Shown: positions 29,296 through 41,990 of the stretch, one piece after another
Position numbering within the stretch: position 1 is the first letter of the stretch
Layout: every line of letters starts with the position of its first letter
Origin: Lamellibrachia satsuma
Lineage: Eukaryota > Annelida > Polychaeta > Sabellida > Siboglinidae
DNA length: 64,000 nucleotides
Reading direction: 5' to 3'
Assembly (NCBI GenBank): GCA_033239005.1
Contig: BSQZ01000054.1
Span: 2,381,431-2,445,430 of the forward strand
Position numbers and translations under genes: made by a program
Notes under the pieces: model-generated
Told to the model about the DNA's origin: nothing
Databases searched by the model: none
Seen by the model: the letters and a program-made list of their open reading frames with translations, nothing else

Positions 29296-30049
29296 AAAAG
29301 GCAACGGGTACTGGAGCTTGATGTATAATGATTAACATATCTGCTGATGAACAATTGTTATTTAGACACAGCTGACACAAACATAGTGTCTAGTATCTAG
29401 TTGTATCCAGCACCCGGCAACGTTCTATTAACTGACTGTTGTCTGCATAATTATATTGTGGTTAGAATGTTGTGGTCTTATTATTATTATTCAACTAGTT
29501 AGTTTTTTTTCAGAACTGTTTTGACAAGCTGACCTCAGTGGTTCTTTAACGCTGACATTAACGTGATCTCCGAGTTCCGAGGGATACACAGTCCACAATG
29601 TTGAGAGCCAAATCTACCGTGTCCGGTTTGCGTCTTGAATTCAGAACTATGGCATGAAAGGTGAATGAGCTAATCACTACATTTACATTTTTGGGTTTTG
29701 TAATATAAGTACACAACGTCAATTAGATATGTCATACTGTTCTTTTTTCTATCGTGTATGTATTTCTATGATGCTTTTTAATTTACATGGCTCAAAGTAT
29801 CAGTAAACATTTTAATCTACCAGTTTGCACTCACTGTTGTTACATGGTACTGCTACTTTTAGCAGAATGTCGACTCATATTTAGATCATGGATGAAATGG
29901 TGCGCTTTATACAGAGTAGTTTATAATGCAACAACGGTTTGGATAGACTCTCTTGACAGGGTCATCTAGCCCTTCACGGTATTGGTTCATATATGTCTAA
30001 AAGTTTAAGTTACACCTTGTCTCAGTTCAAACTTGATGGCACGACTTTC

Positions 30050-31870
30050 TGTAATATTTAACAAGATTTAACAAGATTTGCCATCCAGGCCAAAGGCCCA
30101 GATAGCAAGTGGACAAGGAAGCCATTGGCTTATCGAGAGTCCAACAATGTTCACCTACTTATAACCCGCCCTCCTGAGATATGTGTCAACCTTGTTTTTA
30201 AACATATTCACGCTGCTAGCAGTTACACAATATGTAGACAATTTGTTCCATTCATTTATTGTCCTCTGTGCGAGTGCTTCCTGCATTGATCCTTTACTAA
30301 TTTTACCTCATGTCCTCTTGTTCTGCTATCCTTCTTGAGTGAGAAAAACATATTTCTATCAATATTTTCATACCCATTCAATATCTTAAAAACTTCAATC
30401 TGATCTCCTCTTAACCTCCTTGTCTCTAGAGTTGTTAAACCACATTCTTTCAGGCGTTCTTCATAACTAAGGTCTCTAAGTTCTGGAATCATTTTAGTTG
30501 CTCTCCTTTGTATGCGTTCAAGCGTATCTATATCCTTCTTACGATATGGTCTCCATGCTTGTATACAGTATTCTAAATGAGGTCTAACTATTGCTTTATA
30601 AAGAGGTATAATTAACTTTTTTCCCTTGTATGTTATGTTTCTTCTAATCAATCCAAGAATTTGATTACCCTTTGAAGCTGCAATGCCACACTGCTCTGAA
30701 ACTTTCATATCAGCGCTTATTGTAACTCCTAAGTCATTTTCTTTTACAGTAGTACCCAGAACAGTATTTCCCATTTTATATTTTACATTCAAGTTCCCAT
30801 GTCCTATATGTAGGCATTTACATTTCCCAAAATTGAACAGCATCTGCCATTTCTCAGACCATTTCACTAATCTGTCTAGATCGTTTTGTAAATGTTGTTC
30901 ATCACCATCAGTATTAACCTTTCTAAACAGTTTTGTGTCATCCGAAAATTTCAGTACGTTACTTGTTATACTGTCGTCCAAATCATTGATATAAATTAAG
31001 AATAATATAGGTCCTAATACTGATCCTTGAGGTACCCCACTCAAAACCAATTTCCAATTTGAAACTTCTCCATCTACTACAACTCGTTGTCTTCTGTCAG
31101 TCAGCCATTGTTCTATCCAGTCAGTTATGCTATCCCCGATACCATGGGCTTGTAATTTAAGTAGTAATCTTTGATGTGGCACTTTGTCAAAAGCTTTCCG
31201 AAAATCTAAGTAGATAATATCTACTGGCGATCCCACGTCTATCCACTTAGTGATTTCTTCCAAAAAACATAACATATTTGTTAAGCATGACCTCGCTTTA
31301 AGGAATCCATGATGAGATGAATTTAATAATTTATGCTTAACGAGGAAGTCCACCATATGGTCTTTAATTAACCTTTCTAATAATTTACAAATCACTGACG
31401 TTAAACTCACTGGTCTGTAATTCTCAGACTTATTTCTCGAACCCTTTTTAAAGAATGGTATGATGTTTGCTTCTTTCCATTCAAACGGAACAACTCCCTC
31501 TTTTAATGACAAGTTGAATACTCTTGCAAGTGGTATACTGATTTGATCTACTGTTTCCATTAGTAATTTTGGAGGAATCCCATCCACTCGCGGTGATTTG
31601 TTATCCTTCATTGCCTTTATTTTCTTAGCTACCAATTCTGGAGTTACAACTAACGGTCCTAAATAGTCAGATTTAGCCCCCTGAAATTTAGCATCAGCAA
31701 CTGGTAATTAACTAATATCTTCTTTGGTAAACACTGAACTGAAGTAACCATTTAGGTCTTCCGCCATTAAAAACCCCAGTGATATTATATTTCCAGCACT
31801 GTCTTCTAGAGGTCCAACCTTGTCTTGTACGTTTTGTTTACTCCTGACATATGAAATCTAACTACTTTTA
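30050..31870 (-). pseudogene. LINE (CR1/L2-like) reverse transcriptase, 5'-truncated
   Basis: A 459-codon frame (31635-30256) contains the RT blocks in order: PRVDGIPPKLL, NYRPVSLTSVICKLLE, IIYLDFRKAFDKVPH, SGVPQGSVLGPILFLIYIND, the catalytic FSDD in LKFSDDTKLF (usual family form FADD) and NDLGVTIS, then the thumb. Upstream the frame continues (GPLEDSAGNIISLGF, AEDLNGYFSSVFTKEDIS) but is cut by TAA at 31710-31708, and the endonuclease is missing. It is therefore a dead 5'-truncated copy; 30050-30255 is its 3' tail. The intact RT frame suggests relatively recent insertion. It lies within the composite hAT. The antisense frame 30683-30994 is a shadow. Confidence 0.93.
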
Positions 31871-32354
31871 TTATATCATTCAGAATCTCTAGGGGAAGAA
31901 GGGGCTGGATGAGAAACTATTAAACACAGTTTCCTTGGCAAAGGATGTGCTGAGTAATATAAAGAATGCGTGTAGCACTTTTTTAGTCAAAGATGCGTTA
32001 GTCTCTTTGTGTGCAAAGAGACTCCTTTTTATTAAACATTTGCATTACTATAGTTCTTTTAGTCAATATTGCAATAAATGGCACATGACAGATGTTTAAT
32101 ATTGTCCTTTCGTATGGACATTTTCAGACCCACCGCATTTTCTTCGTTGGAACAGGCAAACCTACAGGTGTAAATTAAACAAAATCCGCTGCGTTTTGCC
32201 GAAACTCTAGACTGAAAAGTTCATTTGACATTCGAAGTTATACTTATGTGACTAATACAAGGACTACTTTATCACGATTTTTTTTTCTTCAGCAAATCCG
32301 TATTAAAACGGGAAACGGCCAAAGGCCGTATTCCTCCTGAAAATCCGTGTTGTA

Positions 32355-33573
32355 CAGTAGTCCCCCTCTTGTAAGGCCCCCCTCGCCAACGGCCGGGGTT
32401 AATTACGGACGACGGAAATTGGTGGCCGTTAGAAAGTGCGCGTACGTAGACCTAACTGCCAAGGTGTACGAATGGTTATCCAATGCACGGGCAAAGAACA
32501 TTCCGCTGACGGGTCGCCTCTTACAAGAAAAGGCGGCAATGTTCGCTGTGGAGATGGGCCTCAAAGACTTCACTGTGAGTAGCGGGTGGCTCCACAGATC
32601 CGCCACGACATAAAGGCCTCTGTTCTGAGCGGTGAGTCGGCGGACGTGAAGGAATAGGTGGTGCAGGAATGGGCGAGGAGGTTGAAAGACAAGTGCGAGG
32701 GGTATGCGCTGAAGGACATGTTCAACGCCGATGAGACTGGCCATTTTTTCGCTCGTTGCCCGTGAGGTCGCTTGTTGCCAAAGGCGATGAGTGCAATGTC
32801 GGTAAGCTGTTAAAGGACCGCCTGACGGTTCTCCTATGTGGAAGTGCTTCCGGCGAGAAACTTATGCCTCTGGTGGTAGGCAGATCAACCAATCCAAGGT
32901 GCTTCAAAAGCGGCCACATGACATCACTGCGTGTAACCTACGAGTCAAACAATAAGACCTGGATGACGGGAGAGCTGTTCGCTGCGTGGATGCGCAGGGA
33001 TGATAATCGGATGCGCCGGCAAAATCGACACATTCTGCTCTTCCTCGATAACTGCGGTTCCCATCCCATGTAGAATTAGAGAATGTCAAAGTCGTTTTTC
33101 TGCCGCCAAACACGACCTCGAAATTGCAACCAATGGACGCTGGCATCATCCTGAACCTGAAGATGGTGTCCCGAAAGAAGCTTCTGCGACACATTATCTT
33201 CTTGGTGGACGCAGACGGCATCCGACATTGCGAAGAAAGTCACCGTGTTGGATGCTATCCTGTGGCTAACATCCGCCTGGGACAGCGTCAAGTCGGAAAC
33301 TATCAGCAAGTGCTTCCAGAAGTGCGGGTTTTCTGACGCTCTTCTTGACGCAGCGACCACCGACGATGACGAGTGGGACGATGCGGATCTGCTTCCTCTT
33401 CTACCGCCTGGCATCACCTTCAATGACTCTATGTCGACAGCCGACGCCAGACCACTCTCGATGTTTTTGTTGTTCACAAATAAATGATGTTCACATATGT
33501 TTTCTTTTCACACGCTACATTCATCGATGTTTCCCCCTCACAAGAGGCCACCCGCCTTATAAGGTCACTTTAG
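32355..33573 (+). pseudogene. Tigger/pogo-like transposase, decayed
   Basis: Reads, with frameshifts and one stop, as a CENP-B-type transposase. The HTH part at 32400-32610 has VYEWLSNARAKNIPLTGRLL and EKAAMFAVEMGLKDF. Then come FNADETGHFF (first catalytic Asp) at about 32722, LTVLLCGSASGEKLMPLVVG, and HILLFLDNCGSHP (second Asp) at about 33030. The tail has VVFLPPNT and SKLQPMDAG-like blocks, ending in PLLPPGITFN. The left end CAGTAGTCCCCCTCTTGTAA follows TA; the right end has a weak inverted match (AAGGC, CACTTTAG). It is nested in the hAT composite. Confidence 0.85.
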
Positions 33574-33794
33574 ATTTGCTGAAGGGTTGGCCTTAACTCG
33601 CTTAAAAGCAGATTATGGGTGTCCCAAATTACACAATGTCAAGTGTTTTGTCTAAAAAACGTCAAATTGATGGGAAGGGGGATACCACCCTCCCGCATCC
33701 ACCCACCCCCGAGGCACTTCGCGCCTCGTTTCGCTCCTTCGGCGATTCATACATCACCGCGGACCCCATTTTCTAAATCCTCGATCCGCCCCTG

Positions 33795-36700
33795 ATGTTT
33801 AAGTGGAATCCTTCGCGAATATATATGACAACGTTCTTCCACTAAACAGCGTGTTTCGGTGTTGCAAAAGGTGTGTGTTTGCTTCACTGCATACAATCTC
33901 AGAATGTTAAATTTGAGTTACGTTTTAACTGAAATTATTATGTGTCACGTAAATTACAACAAAGGCTTATCATGAAATAAATTTAATACACATGGAGGTC
34001 CGCTAGACATAATTACTTCTGTAGTTTTTACGTAATGTTACAGTCATAGTGGCAACGCAATGTCCAATGTTATCAGTTCAGTATTCGAACGTTGCACATT
34101 CATATCGTCCGTGAGAATGTTCACAATAAGAGTCATTGTTCAGTAGCGAAGTTTGGCTTTCATAACGACTTTATCATTGGTCAATGTTCGTTTCACACGG
34201 ACGTTTCGGTGACTTTCGTTTCCTCCTCGAATCGAATCAGAACAAAAACTGAAAACTAACAGACAAGCAACATTTCGTCCCGTCCACCACAATCACAACC
34301 GGCGCACGATCGGGCGCGCGCCCACACGGAGCGTAGGGTCGTACTCAGTGTCTCACCGGTTATTTCAACGGTCCCCATGGGAAACCTCGTTAAAAAAAAT
34401 AAAATACAGAGAAACCTGTGTATAGGCACTCTGTACACAAAATCGAACCTTAGTACCAACGCGTCGAGGTAGGGCACGGACATAAATAAAGACGAGACAA
34501 CCACAGTAGCGACGGTGGAGGCTGGAAGCGGCGCAACGACAACGGCAGCGACAGGGTTCAGCCTCCTGTTACGTTTCCCATTGGCGATCATGTTAACATT
34601 TTGCACGATTATAAGAAAACTGGACCATCAAAAATTCTTAAACTTCTTTCCTGCCGTTGTCATCGTCTCATTGACATGCTGGTCGAGTTTTGTCAAAATT
34701 ACATATTTCTAACTCTTCTAAAACGGCCATACCCGTCAATATTGACCAATTTCTGCATAAATTACTACGCACATGTGCCTTGTGGCGAAAAAATTGCCAA
34801 AAATCCTTCCGCCTATTTAAATCATCTAAAAATCCACGGTTACACTGCTAACATGTTCTAACAGCAAACTTGCCAATGTGTCTGCTCAAATGCAGTTATG
34901 TCAGATGATATGATTTTTTTTAAATTACACATATCTAAAATTACTGTGCCCTACATTCGTCTGTAACACACCAGGAACTCTAACTGAGGCATGATCCCGA
35001 CAACGTTAACGACGTAGAAGACGACGACTTCCGCGACGACTGAGACGACGGCAACGAACCGGACGTCACTTCCGACGATGGAGTCAGACAGCACTCCTAC
35101 GATGTAGCTGGGTGATCTGACCGGAAATTACGATAGCGACTGCACCGTATCTAGATGGTGGCAGCCATGTTGATCTGACCGGAAATGATCACAGCGACCG
35201 CTTCGATTGAAGAATGGGGCAGTGACATGCATCAGAAGGTGACGACAGCGAGGTCGATGTTAATACAGACATATTGACTGAGGAAGCGACGCACCGGAAG
35301 ACGTCGACGTTGCCGGTTGAGGCGGCGGCAGTGACGACAAACAGAGACGACCGTCCTCACGAAGCCAGTGGCAGCACCGCAACAGGTGAAGACGCCCTGT
35401 CCACACGCATGTGACATAGTCTGAAGTCACACGTCTTCATGTCTTGGTGAAATGTACATCTGACTCTTATCGCTGCAGGAACACGTCCTATCAAAGCAAC
35501 GGCATCGGCCCCCAACTGACGAGTTCAACTGCGAAACAATGGTTACGAACAACGTCACGCCAATCGAATCTTTTATTGAACAACGAAACCCTAGCTGTCT
35601 TATGGGCCAACCAGATAAGCGAACTGGCCGAACTTTCGAGAACTTAGGACTGTTTTAGATGCCAAAAACAATCATATTTCCACAACCAGTTAACTAACCA
35701 AAACGCTTAATGAAGATGCCGACGATTCGTCCTAGCGCACCGTCCCACGTAGCATTTTACGACATTATGGCGTGACGTATTGAACTATTAAAAATGGCGA
35801 GCACGCGAAACTTGGATCTCACACAATGGTGTTACTCTAATACGTAATTTTTTAGCTTCACTGAGATATACCAATCGCTATTTCAAACTCTGCTTAGAAT
35901 GCGCAAATATGGCACCACTTCTGCCATCACATATGACCCGACTGGCCTAAATATTCCATCAATGTCACATCTCCATTATCAGTGCCATTTTCTCATTATG
36001 AGAAGGGCAATTGGAAAGGCTGACGTAAGAACAGTGACTTGACCACCTGAAAGACCTGGGTCAGTCTCGCTAATTTAGAGGAGTCGGACCTCACATGGCA
36101 TAGTCCCCACCTACTGCCTTCCCCACTGTGCTTTGCCATCACTGCGTCTATGTGTACTCTTCCCATCTTTCGGAATTTCGTACCGTGGGACAAGAAGTCG
36201 GCTACGTGCAAATCAACAATAGCAAGGGTACGCAGATATATTTGGACATTTATGACAGGCCCATCCTCGGAGTTTTAAAAAGGAAGCTTCGAGCGTACAC
36301 AGTCAATCGAGGAATTATGGGATGATTTCTGAAACATTTTCCAGTTAAAATATTCTCTTACGGGGTTCGTTCGTTCGTTTGAACCACCCGTTGACGGGCG
36401 TGTATGAAACATTGCAGCTCAAACAACACAGAAGCATCACCTTTAAAATATGTTTAAAATGTTATAGTATATTCAAATCCTGCAGACAAACCAGAAATCC
36501 GGAACCAACAATTTAAATATGGTTTTACTAATAATTAATCACCTCTAACAACAGAAGTAATACCTGACTCAACATTTACAGAAATGTCTGATATTAACAT
36601 TACAGAATGTGTTGTACTTAAGCTTCTACAAGTCTTCAAAAAAGGTCAACATGCGTGGCTTCGAGCAATATACCACTCTCCCTCAGTTGCATTGCATAAA

Positions 36701-36795
36701 CATTATGGAACACATCGTGGTTAGGAAGCCCTTCCATGATGAAATGTGCACATTCACAAACAATATATCGTCTTCAACCTGGTTTTCGTTCTTGA
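33795..36795. other. No gene recognised
   Basis: Contains CpG-rich stretches (34200-34560, 34980-35420) alternating with AT-rich DNA. Part of 35000-35110 reads as an Asp/Glu-rich peptide with stops (DVEDDDF, NEPDVTSDDG), which could be the decayed acidic N-terminus of a transposase such as piggyBac; I cannot confirm this. A block near 34600-34640 resembles 26400-26440 (shared GACCATCAAAAATT). The short frames have no motif. Confidence 0.4.
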
Positions 36796-36798
36796 TTA

Positions 36799-37010
36799 TC
36801 TTATGAGACACAAATGGTTCAATTTATTCATGATGTAGTCATCCATATGCAGTCTGGCACACAAACTGATGTTATAGTGATGGATTTCTCAAATGCATTT
36901 GATAAGGTCAGTCATAACAAGCTGATTTACAAACTTCATCAATATGACATCCAGTGTACGACAAATTCATGGATTATATCAATGTTTCAGGTTTATGCGA
37001 AATATCAATA
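36799..37010 (+). pseudogene. LINE reverse transcriptase fragment (palm N-terminal part)
   Basis: The plus strand reads MVQFIHDVV, then TQTDVIVMDFSNAFDKVSHN, KLIYKLHQYDI, matching the RT block around the first catalytic Asp (V-x-D-F-S-x-A-F-D-K-V). Both ends are truncated, and the next LINE piece belongs to another part of an ORF. Confidence 0.8.
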
Positions 37011-37084
37011 CATCTACCCACCGCGACTGCACGCGTTTCAAAATTTGTCAACTCTGACGTGTGCTCTATCCCTGTCTAAGAGTC

Positions 37085-37589
37085 AACGTGTCAAATCCAG
37101 GCATAAGACTGGATGGGAAGGAATTGAACCAATGAGACAGCTTTGTATATCTGTGTGGAGTGGTTTACGGGGACGGCAGATTGGAGACGGAAATTCGGAG
37201 GAGAATACAAGCTGGGGCAAGTGCGTGGAGAAAAATGGAAGGGGTGATGGAAGATAAACACATACCTCGAAAGCTAAAAGGAAAGGTTCTTAACGCATGC
37301 ATAACACCAGCATACCTATATGGCCTAGAGACCATGGCGATGACAGAACAACAACGGGAGACTGCAAGTTAGCGAGAATAACTGGGTGAGGAGAATCGCG
37401 GGAGTGAAAAGAATCGACAAGCGAAGAATGGAGGAGTTGAGGGTGGAGAAGAAGGAGAGGAAGACCGAGACAGAGATGGGAGGACTGCGTGAAGAGAGAT
37501 TTATTGGGAGTGGGATGGAATGGAGAAAGAGGGCGAGGGATAGAGAGGAGTGGAGACGATTGGTGGAGACGGTAGTAAAACCGAACTAG
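37085..37589 (+). pseudogene. LINE ORF2 C-terminal fragment
   Basis: The plus strand reads GVVYGDGRLETEIRRRIQAG, ASAWRKMEGVMEDKHIPRKL, KGKVLNACITPAYLYGLETM, then after a stop NWVRRIAGVKRIDKRRMEEL and KRARDREEWRRLVE. This is the region after the RT palm in LINEs with a C-terminal RRIxGxxRxDRRxxxEL block. The same family gives the fragment at 55397-56060. The antisense frames at 37501-37948 are shadows. Confidence 0.85.
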
Positions 37590-37677
37590 ATGTGAAGAAG
37601 AAGGGGAAACATAAATCGACGACCGGTATCGGTGCCAGCCTCATCCCGACTACAGGGAAAAGGAGAAGAGCAACAAC

Positions 37678-37790
37678 AAAAACCATGTAATACCACAAAA
37701 TAACATGGTATACCCTGTAAGTCCATGGTATACCATGTAAGTCCGTGGTATACCATGCAAGTCCATGGTATCTTGGTAACCAAACCATGA
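37678..37790. repeat. Short palindromic tandem repeat
   Basis: Three to four copies of a ~24-bp unit, each with the palindromic core CCATGGTATACCATG or a one-base variant, separated by GTAAGTC. It resembles a cluster of inverted repeats rather than a coding feature. Confidence 0.7.
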
Positions 37791-37949
37791 CCTTTGGGAT
37801 TTATTATAAAGCCAAGAGTAACAGTACCAATGTGCAGCATGTAGCAAACTGTGCTTCGCGGAGTTGCAGAACAAACGCGCGGGAACTCTGGACGTTTGCT
37901 TGCTACGTTTTGCGTGCGTACGTTAGAAAGCAACGTTTTAATCGTCAAT

Positions 37950-40338
37950 AGTTTCTATGAATTTCGAACGTTCTTTGACGTAAATCAAACATGGCCAATG
38001 AAATGCGCCGATGTCGTTACGTCACGGCGTGGTAACTAGTAGCGATCATTTACAAGCTAGATTTCTAGCAAATCGGACGCGTTTTGAACGGGCTGCGAAC
38101 AGGAATGTTCGAAGGCGTCTTGACGAGTTGTCGTCTAACGGAGGCCAAACTTACGGATCTGTGGACATTACTCACGATGGATCAACATTATAATCGGTAA
38201 GTTTAACTAACATTGTCTGTTCTTCTGACCTAAATCTGTGACGAGTATTTGCACTGCATTTTGTGTGTTCGCTCGCCGACCCGCCTGTATCCTCATCACG
38301 TAGTGGCTAGACGGAATATGGGAAGAAGTAGTAGTGTTAGAGAATAATGTTAGAGAATAAATCTTATTATTGTTTTTTGTTGTTGATTAGTTGTTGGCCT
38401 ACGTCACAACGAAGGGTGGACAATCTCGGGGATAATTTCAAGTCGTGGATTGGACGACACAACCCGCGCGATGATGTCGAACTCTATGTGACGTGAAGAC
38501 AAACTGAAGTGGTGCCTGCCTATGGGTTCACAGCGCTAACGGTGCAATAGTTGTTGCTATTGTGGTCGGCGGAACACCTCATTCACGACTAGGCACTGAG
38601 TCTGAGCGTTAACATTATCACGTCGTCTTCAGACGCAACAGACGATCACACGGCTACCGGAAGTGACGCGTAAAGGCACTGCACGGTTGTGGGTGTCCTG
38701 CAGTCAAGACCACCCGTCGGGAGGGACGCCCACTACTCCGAAGTAAGCATAACGTAGCCCACCAAAGTTTGTAAGCACAGGCCTTTATGCAGTACTGCGT
38801 GTGTTCAAGATGATGATATTAGTGTTATTGAGATGTAGCCCAGGAAACCGGTAAAGTTATTTAAAAGGTAATCGACTAATCATCTGTGAATTTTTATTTC
38901 AGGTGCCTCACGCGTGCTTCCGGTTTGACCGATCGTTGTTGCGGCTGCAGACGACACGACACGTTGGTAGTAAAGTTCACTTTTATTTTTTTTCCTTTTT
39001 AGTTTTGTGACGAGGAGTTGCCCCGGGGGACCGGGGAACCTCCGGCGAGATGCACACGTGTACGGTGTTACCGAGCGTTTATGATTTATCCAAACGACGA
39101 CTGCTGTGGACGTGACGACATGTTGCTGATTTTATTTGTATTTGTTAATATTTATTATTGTCTATTATTCTACGTTTGATAATATTAAATTTGCTCAGTG
39201 CCTAGTTCGTGTTTGGGAAGATTCCAAGCGTGAGCGAGCAAGCGATCGAGATCTACTAATCGGCAAATGTCACCAGCAACGTTAACACCCACCGACACAG
39301 GCGAACGTCGCTAGAAACATCCATCGTCGACGCCGACCGAGGCGCTTGTTCTTCAACTATCCAAAGTCATCGGATACGTCTAGCGTGGCTGTCGGTGAAC
39401 GCACTCGAACGGTGAACGTTATACGCGATCGACGCTGACCGAGGCGAAGATTATCTATCGTGGCCACAGATGAACGGTCTCGGACGAACTGGCGAACGTC
39501 TCAAAACGTCCGACGTCGACACTGTCGTGGACGTGGAGGAACGTTCTCGGACTCCGAATGAAACCCGATCGACGTCTTTCGAGGCTTAGATCACGCGGCG
39601 ACACTTGACGTTGAGCCGTTGAACGCCGAGAAAGCGTAGGGCCTAACTTTGAACATTGAATGCTACTGGGAACTATGGCGTCGACGCGAGGGAATATTCT
39701 CTCTGACGCTGTCGGTGATTAACATTTGATTGTAAAACAATGGACACTGTGTTGCCATGGTGATTATTACGTTGGCGTAACTTGAACAATACACCACGAG
39801 AACGTTATATTATCTGGTGACTGCTCGCTTCGTCTTTGCTCGCTCATTTAATAAAGTTCTGCTTGATTATCCTTTAATGAAATTATTGTCGTACCTTTAT
39901 ACCAATGCTTCTGTCATACACCTTCAATTTATCTCTTTATCGGCATACATAATATGTTACCCAACGAAAAGTAGCACATTAATTAATAACCATTAAATTT
40001 ATAGACAGTTGAAACTATACGTTCATGCAGTGGCCATCGTAAACAATCAATAACAAATACTGTATTCTAATTACAAACCCCAAAGAATATTATGCATGTC
40101 AAAACATGTCCAATTCATATTGTTGATTTATTACAATAGGCCTACATTATTTTACCAGAATACCCCGCGCGTTGACCAGGTTCCGGTTGTTATTTCCCAG
40201 TGGTCGGATTCACTAAGCGTTCGTATTGTACGAAACCTTCGTGAATACGACCCCTGTTTCGTTAGATGTTTGTGTACTCTGGGCCTCAGCTCTACCTACC
40301 TATGTACACGAATTGTGTCGGAACGTGCGTGTGTGCGT
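37950..40338. other. CpG-rich, ORF-poor region with degenerate repeats
   Basis: No frame above about 60 codons. 39240-39660 is strikingly rich in CG dinucleotides and has recurring blocks such as GTCGACGCCGACCGAGGC (39326), GATCGACGCTGACCGAGGC (39427) and GATCGACGTCTTTCGAGGC (39567). An AATAAA lies near 39851. It could be a decayed LTR or another untranslated element; no terminal repeats or primer-binding site were recognised. Confidence 0.35.
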
Positions 40339-41990
40339 CAGTGGCAGATTAAGACATTCGTGGGCTCTAGGCACCCGGCACTTTCGTGGGTCCCAACGTA
40401 AACCCACGACAAGATTTTCAAGTTAGCATTTCACTATTTATATTTACACAGCATAATGTACATGCATGAATCATCGATAAAGCTAATACACGAACAGTTC
40501 TTCTTTTATAAGTCAACCATTGCAAATTACGGATCGCAGATATTGTTGTGGTGTACGGTAGGATGGTAGCGATTGTAGGAAGTCGACTAACACCATCTCA
40601 CACCTAAGGCTTAGCAATGCGTAGTCTACAGTTTTACCTTGCGTATTTTCTTGATGGCAAACGAGCTAATAATGTCATCAACCAAGAGTGAACGCATCAT
40701 TTCTGACTATATGGCTAAAAGTGACAGTGCCGACAAGCGCGATTGAACCATCGTGGTAGTCTTTGATGCTTCAGTACAGAGAAAGATCGCTCGCCTTCTC
40801 AGCTTGAGCCGAAAATTTACAGATATATCCGTATCGCAATGTGAACGTTAGGGAAACTGGTACTCAGCTTATTTTCATGGAGAAAGGTTATTATCTCGGC
40901 ACCTGTCTCGAAGTCTCCATATTTTGTGAAGAGACGGAATTTCTTCTCAAAATCAGGCTCAATATAATATCATTATCGTAATACCGAGTGAGCTCTTCGC
41001 ATTTCAAAGTTATATCGCTGTCGGCAAGAGATCGAATCTCACCGAAACGTTCATAGACATTCGTGTAGGCGGCCTTCCGTGTCTTGATTTCGGAGAGTAA
41101 TCTGTCAATGATGACTAGGTACGTGTTCACTCGGAAGTTCTCTCGATAGTCGCTCACTTTGACCTCTTCTGGTGTTTCGTCGTTGAACAACTTTCTCTTC
41201 TTTGCTCGCTTGTTTTCATCATCGTAATCAAGTCCTGGTGCAACGGACTTGGCTTCATTCTCGAATCGCATCGAGTTCTGAGTCACACAAAGAATGGATG
41301 TGTTCCAGCAAAACACGGTAATGCATAACCACTGAACCGATCTCAATTCCTGGAGCTTGCAATGCCTTGTTAACTCGGTCCAGGATGTTGCTCCACACAA
41401 TACACATAAGGACGATGTTCAGAGAGCTCCGTTTGCTCACCAAAGACTTTGCCTCGAGCACGACAAGTGGAGGTTGGGTAGAATTTCTAGCTATCGCGTC
41501 AACAGAGTTTTGTAGTACTTTGTAGTTTGATGCCAGCGCCTTCGCGGCATCTGCTCGAGCAGACCATCGTGTTTCTGATAGGCTCTTTATCACTGGAGAC
41601 TGTTTCGGTAGGTTATCTAACAGTTTCGACCACCTTTGTGACGAAGCTGACAAGAATGTGTAAAGTCGCTGAACGATGGCGAAAAATCTGATCGCATCAG
41701 TGCAGGATTCGGCCGCTGCGGTCCCAACTAAATGTAGGCTATGCGCTGCGCATGGTACCCATTCAGAAAGAGAGTTCACCTGGTGAAATCGTGCCTGGAC
41801 TCCAGAATAAGACATGGTGCGCTTTGGCATTTTCGAACCCCTTCTTTACAGCTACTAAGTGACTATCGCTACGCTCAGGTGTCGTGATTCTGTGCGCATT
41901 TTACCCAGTCATTGAAACCATATTTGTATAAGGGCTAGCAAGAGGATACGATTAAATGGAAAACAACCTCTCGCATTCCACAACCGAGGA
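40339..41990 (-). pseudogene. Second hAT transposon with decayed ZMYM1-type transposase
   Basis: From high to low coordinates the minus strand gives a zinc-finger region remnant (NGFNDWVKC), then after frameshifts VPCAAHSLHLVGTAAAESC, IKSLSETRWSARADAAKALA, IVLMCIVWSNILDRVNKALQ, RKLFNDE and FRVNTYLVIIDRLLSEIKTR. The dimerisation block has FPNVHIAIRIYL and EGERSFSVLKHQRL. These are the ordered blocks of animal hAT transposases of the ZMYM1-like group. Stops and frameshifts break it. The left terminus is probably CAGTGGCAGATTAAGACATT at 40339; the right terminus was not found. Confidence 0.85.

Larger units (their letters stand above)
26848..33794 (+). mobile_element. Composite hAT transposon, ~6.9 kb, with nested LINE and Tigger
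   Basis: The left end has AGGCGGATCCAGAGGGG and the right end inverted reads CAGGGGCGGATCGAGGATTT, the GGCGGATC terminus of many hAT elements. Flanks are ATGTTCAT (26840-26847) and ATGTTTAA (33795-33802), 6 of 8 matching, compatible with an old 8-bp duplication. Inside are a decayed hAT transposase on the plus strand, a LINE inserted on the minus strand (30050-31870) and a Tigger-like element (32355-33573). Confidence 0.65.

Noticed and set aside
30683..30994. Plus-strand 103-codon frame
   Set aside because: Reverse complement of the LINE reverse transcriptase.
34980..36330. piggyBac-like transposase
   Set aside because: Only an acidic stretch with stops is visible; none of the catalytic blocks could be recognised.
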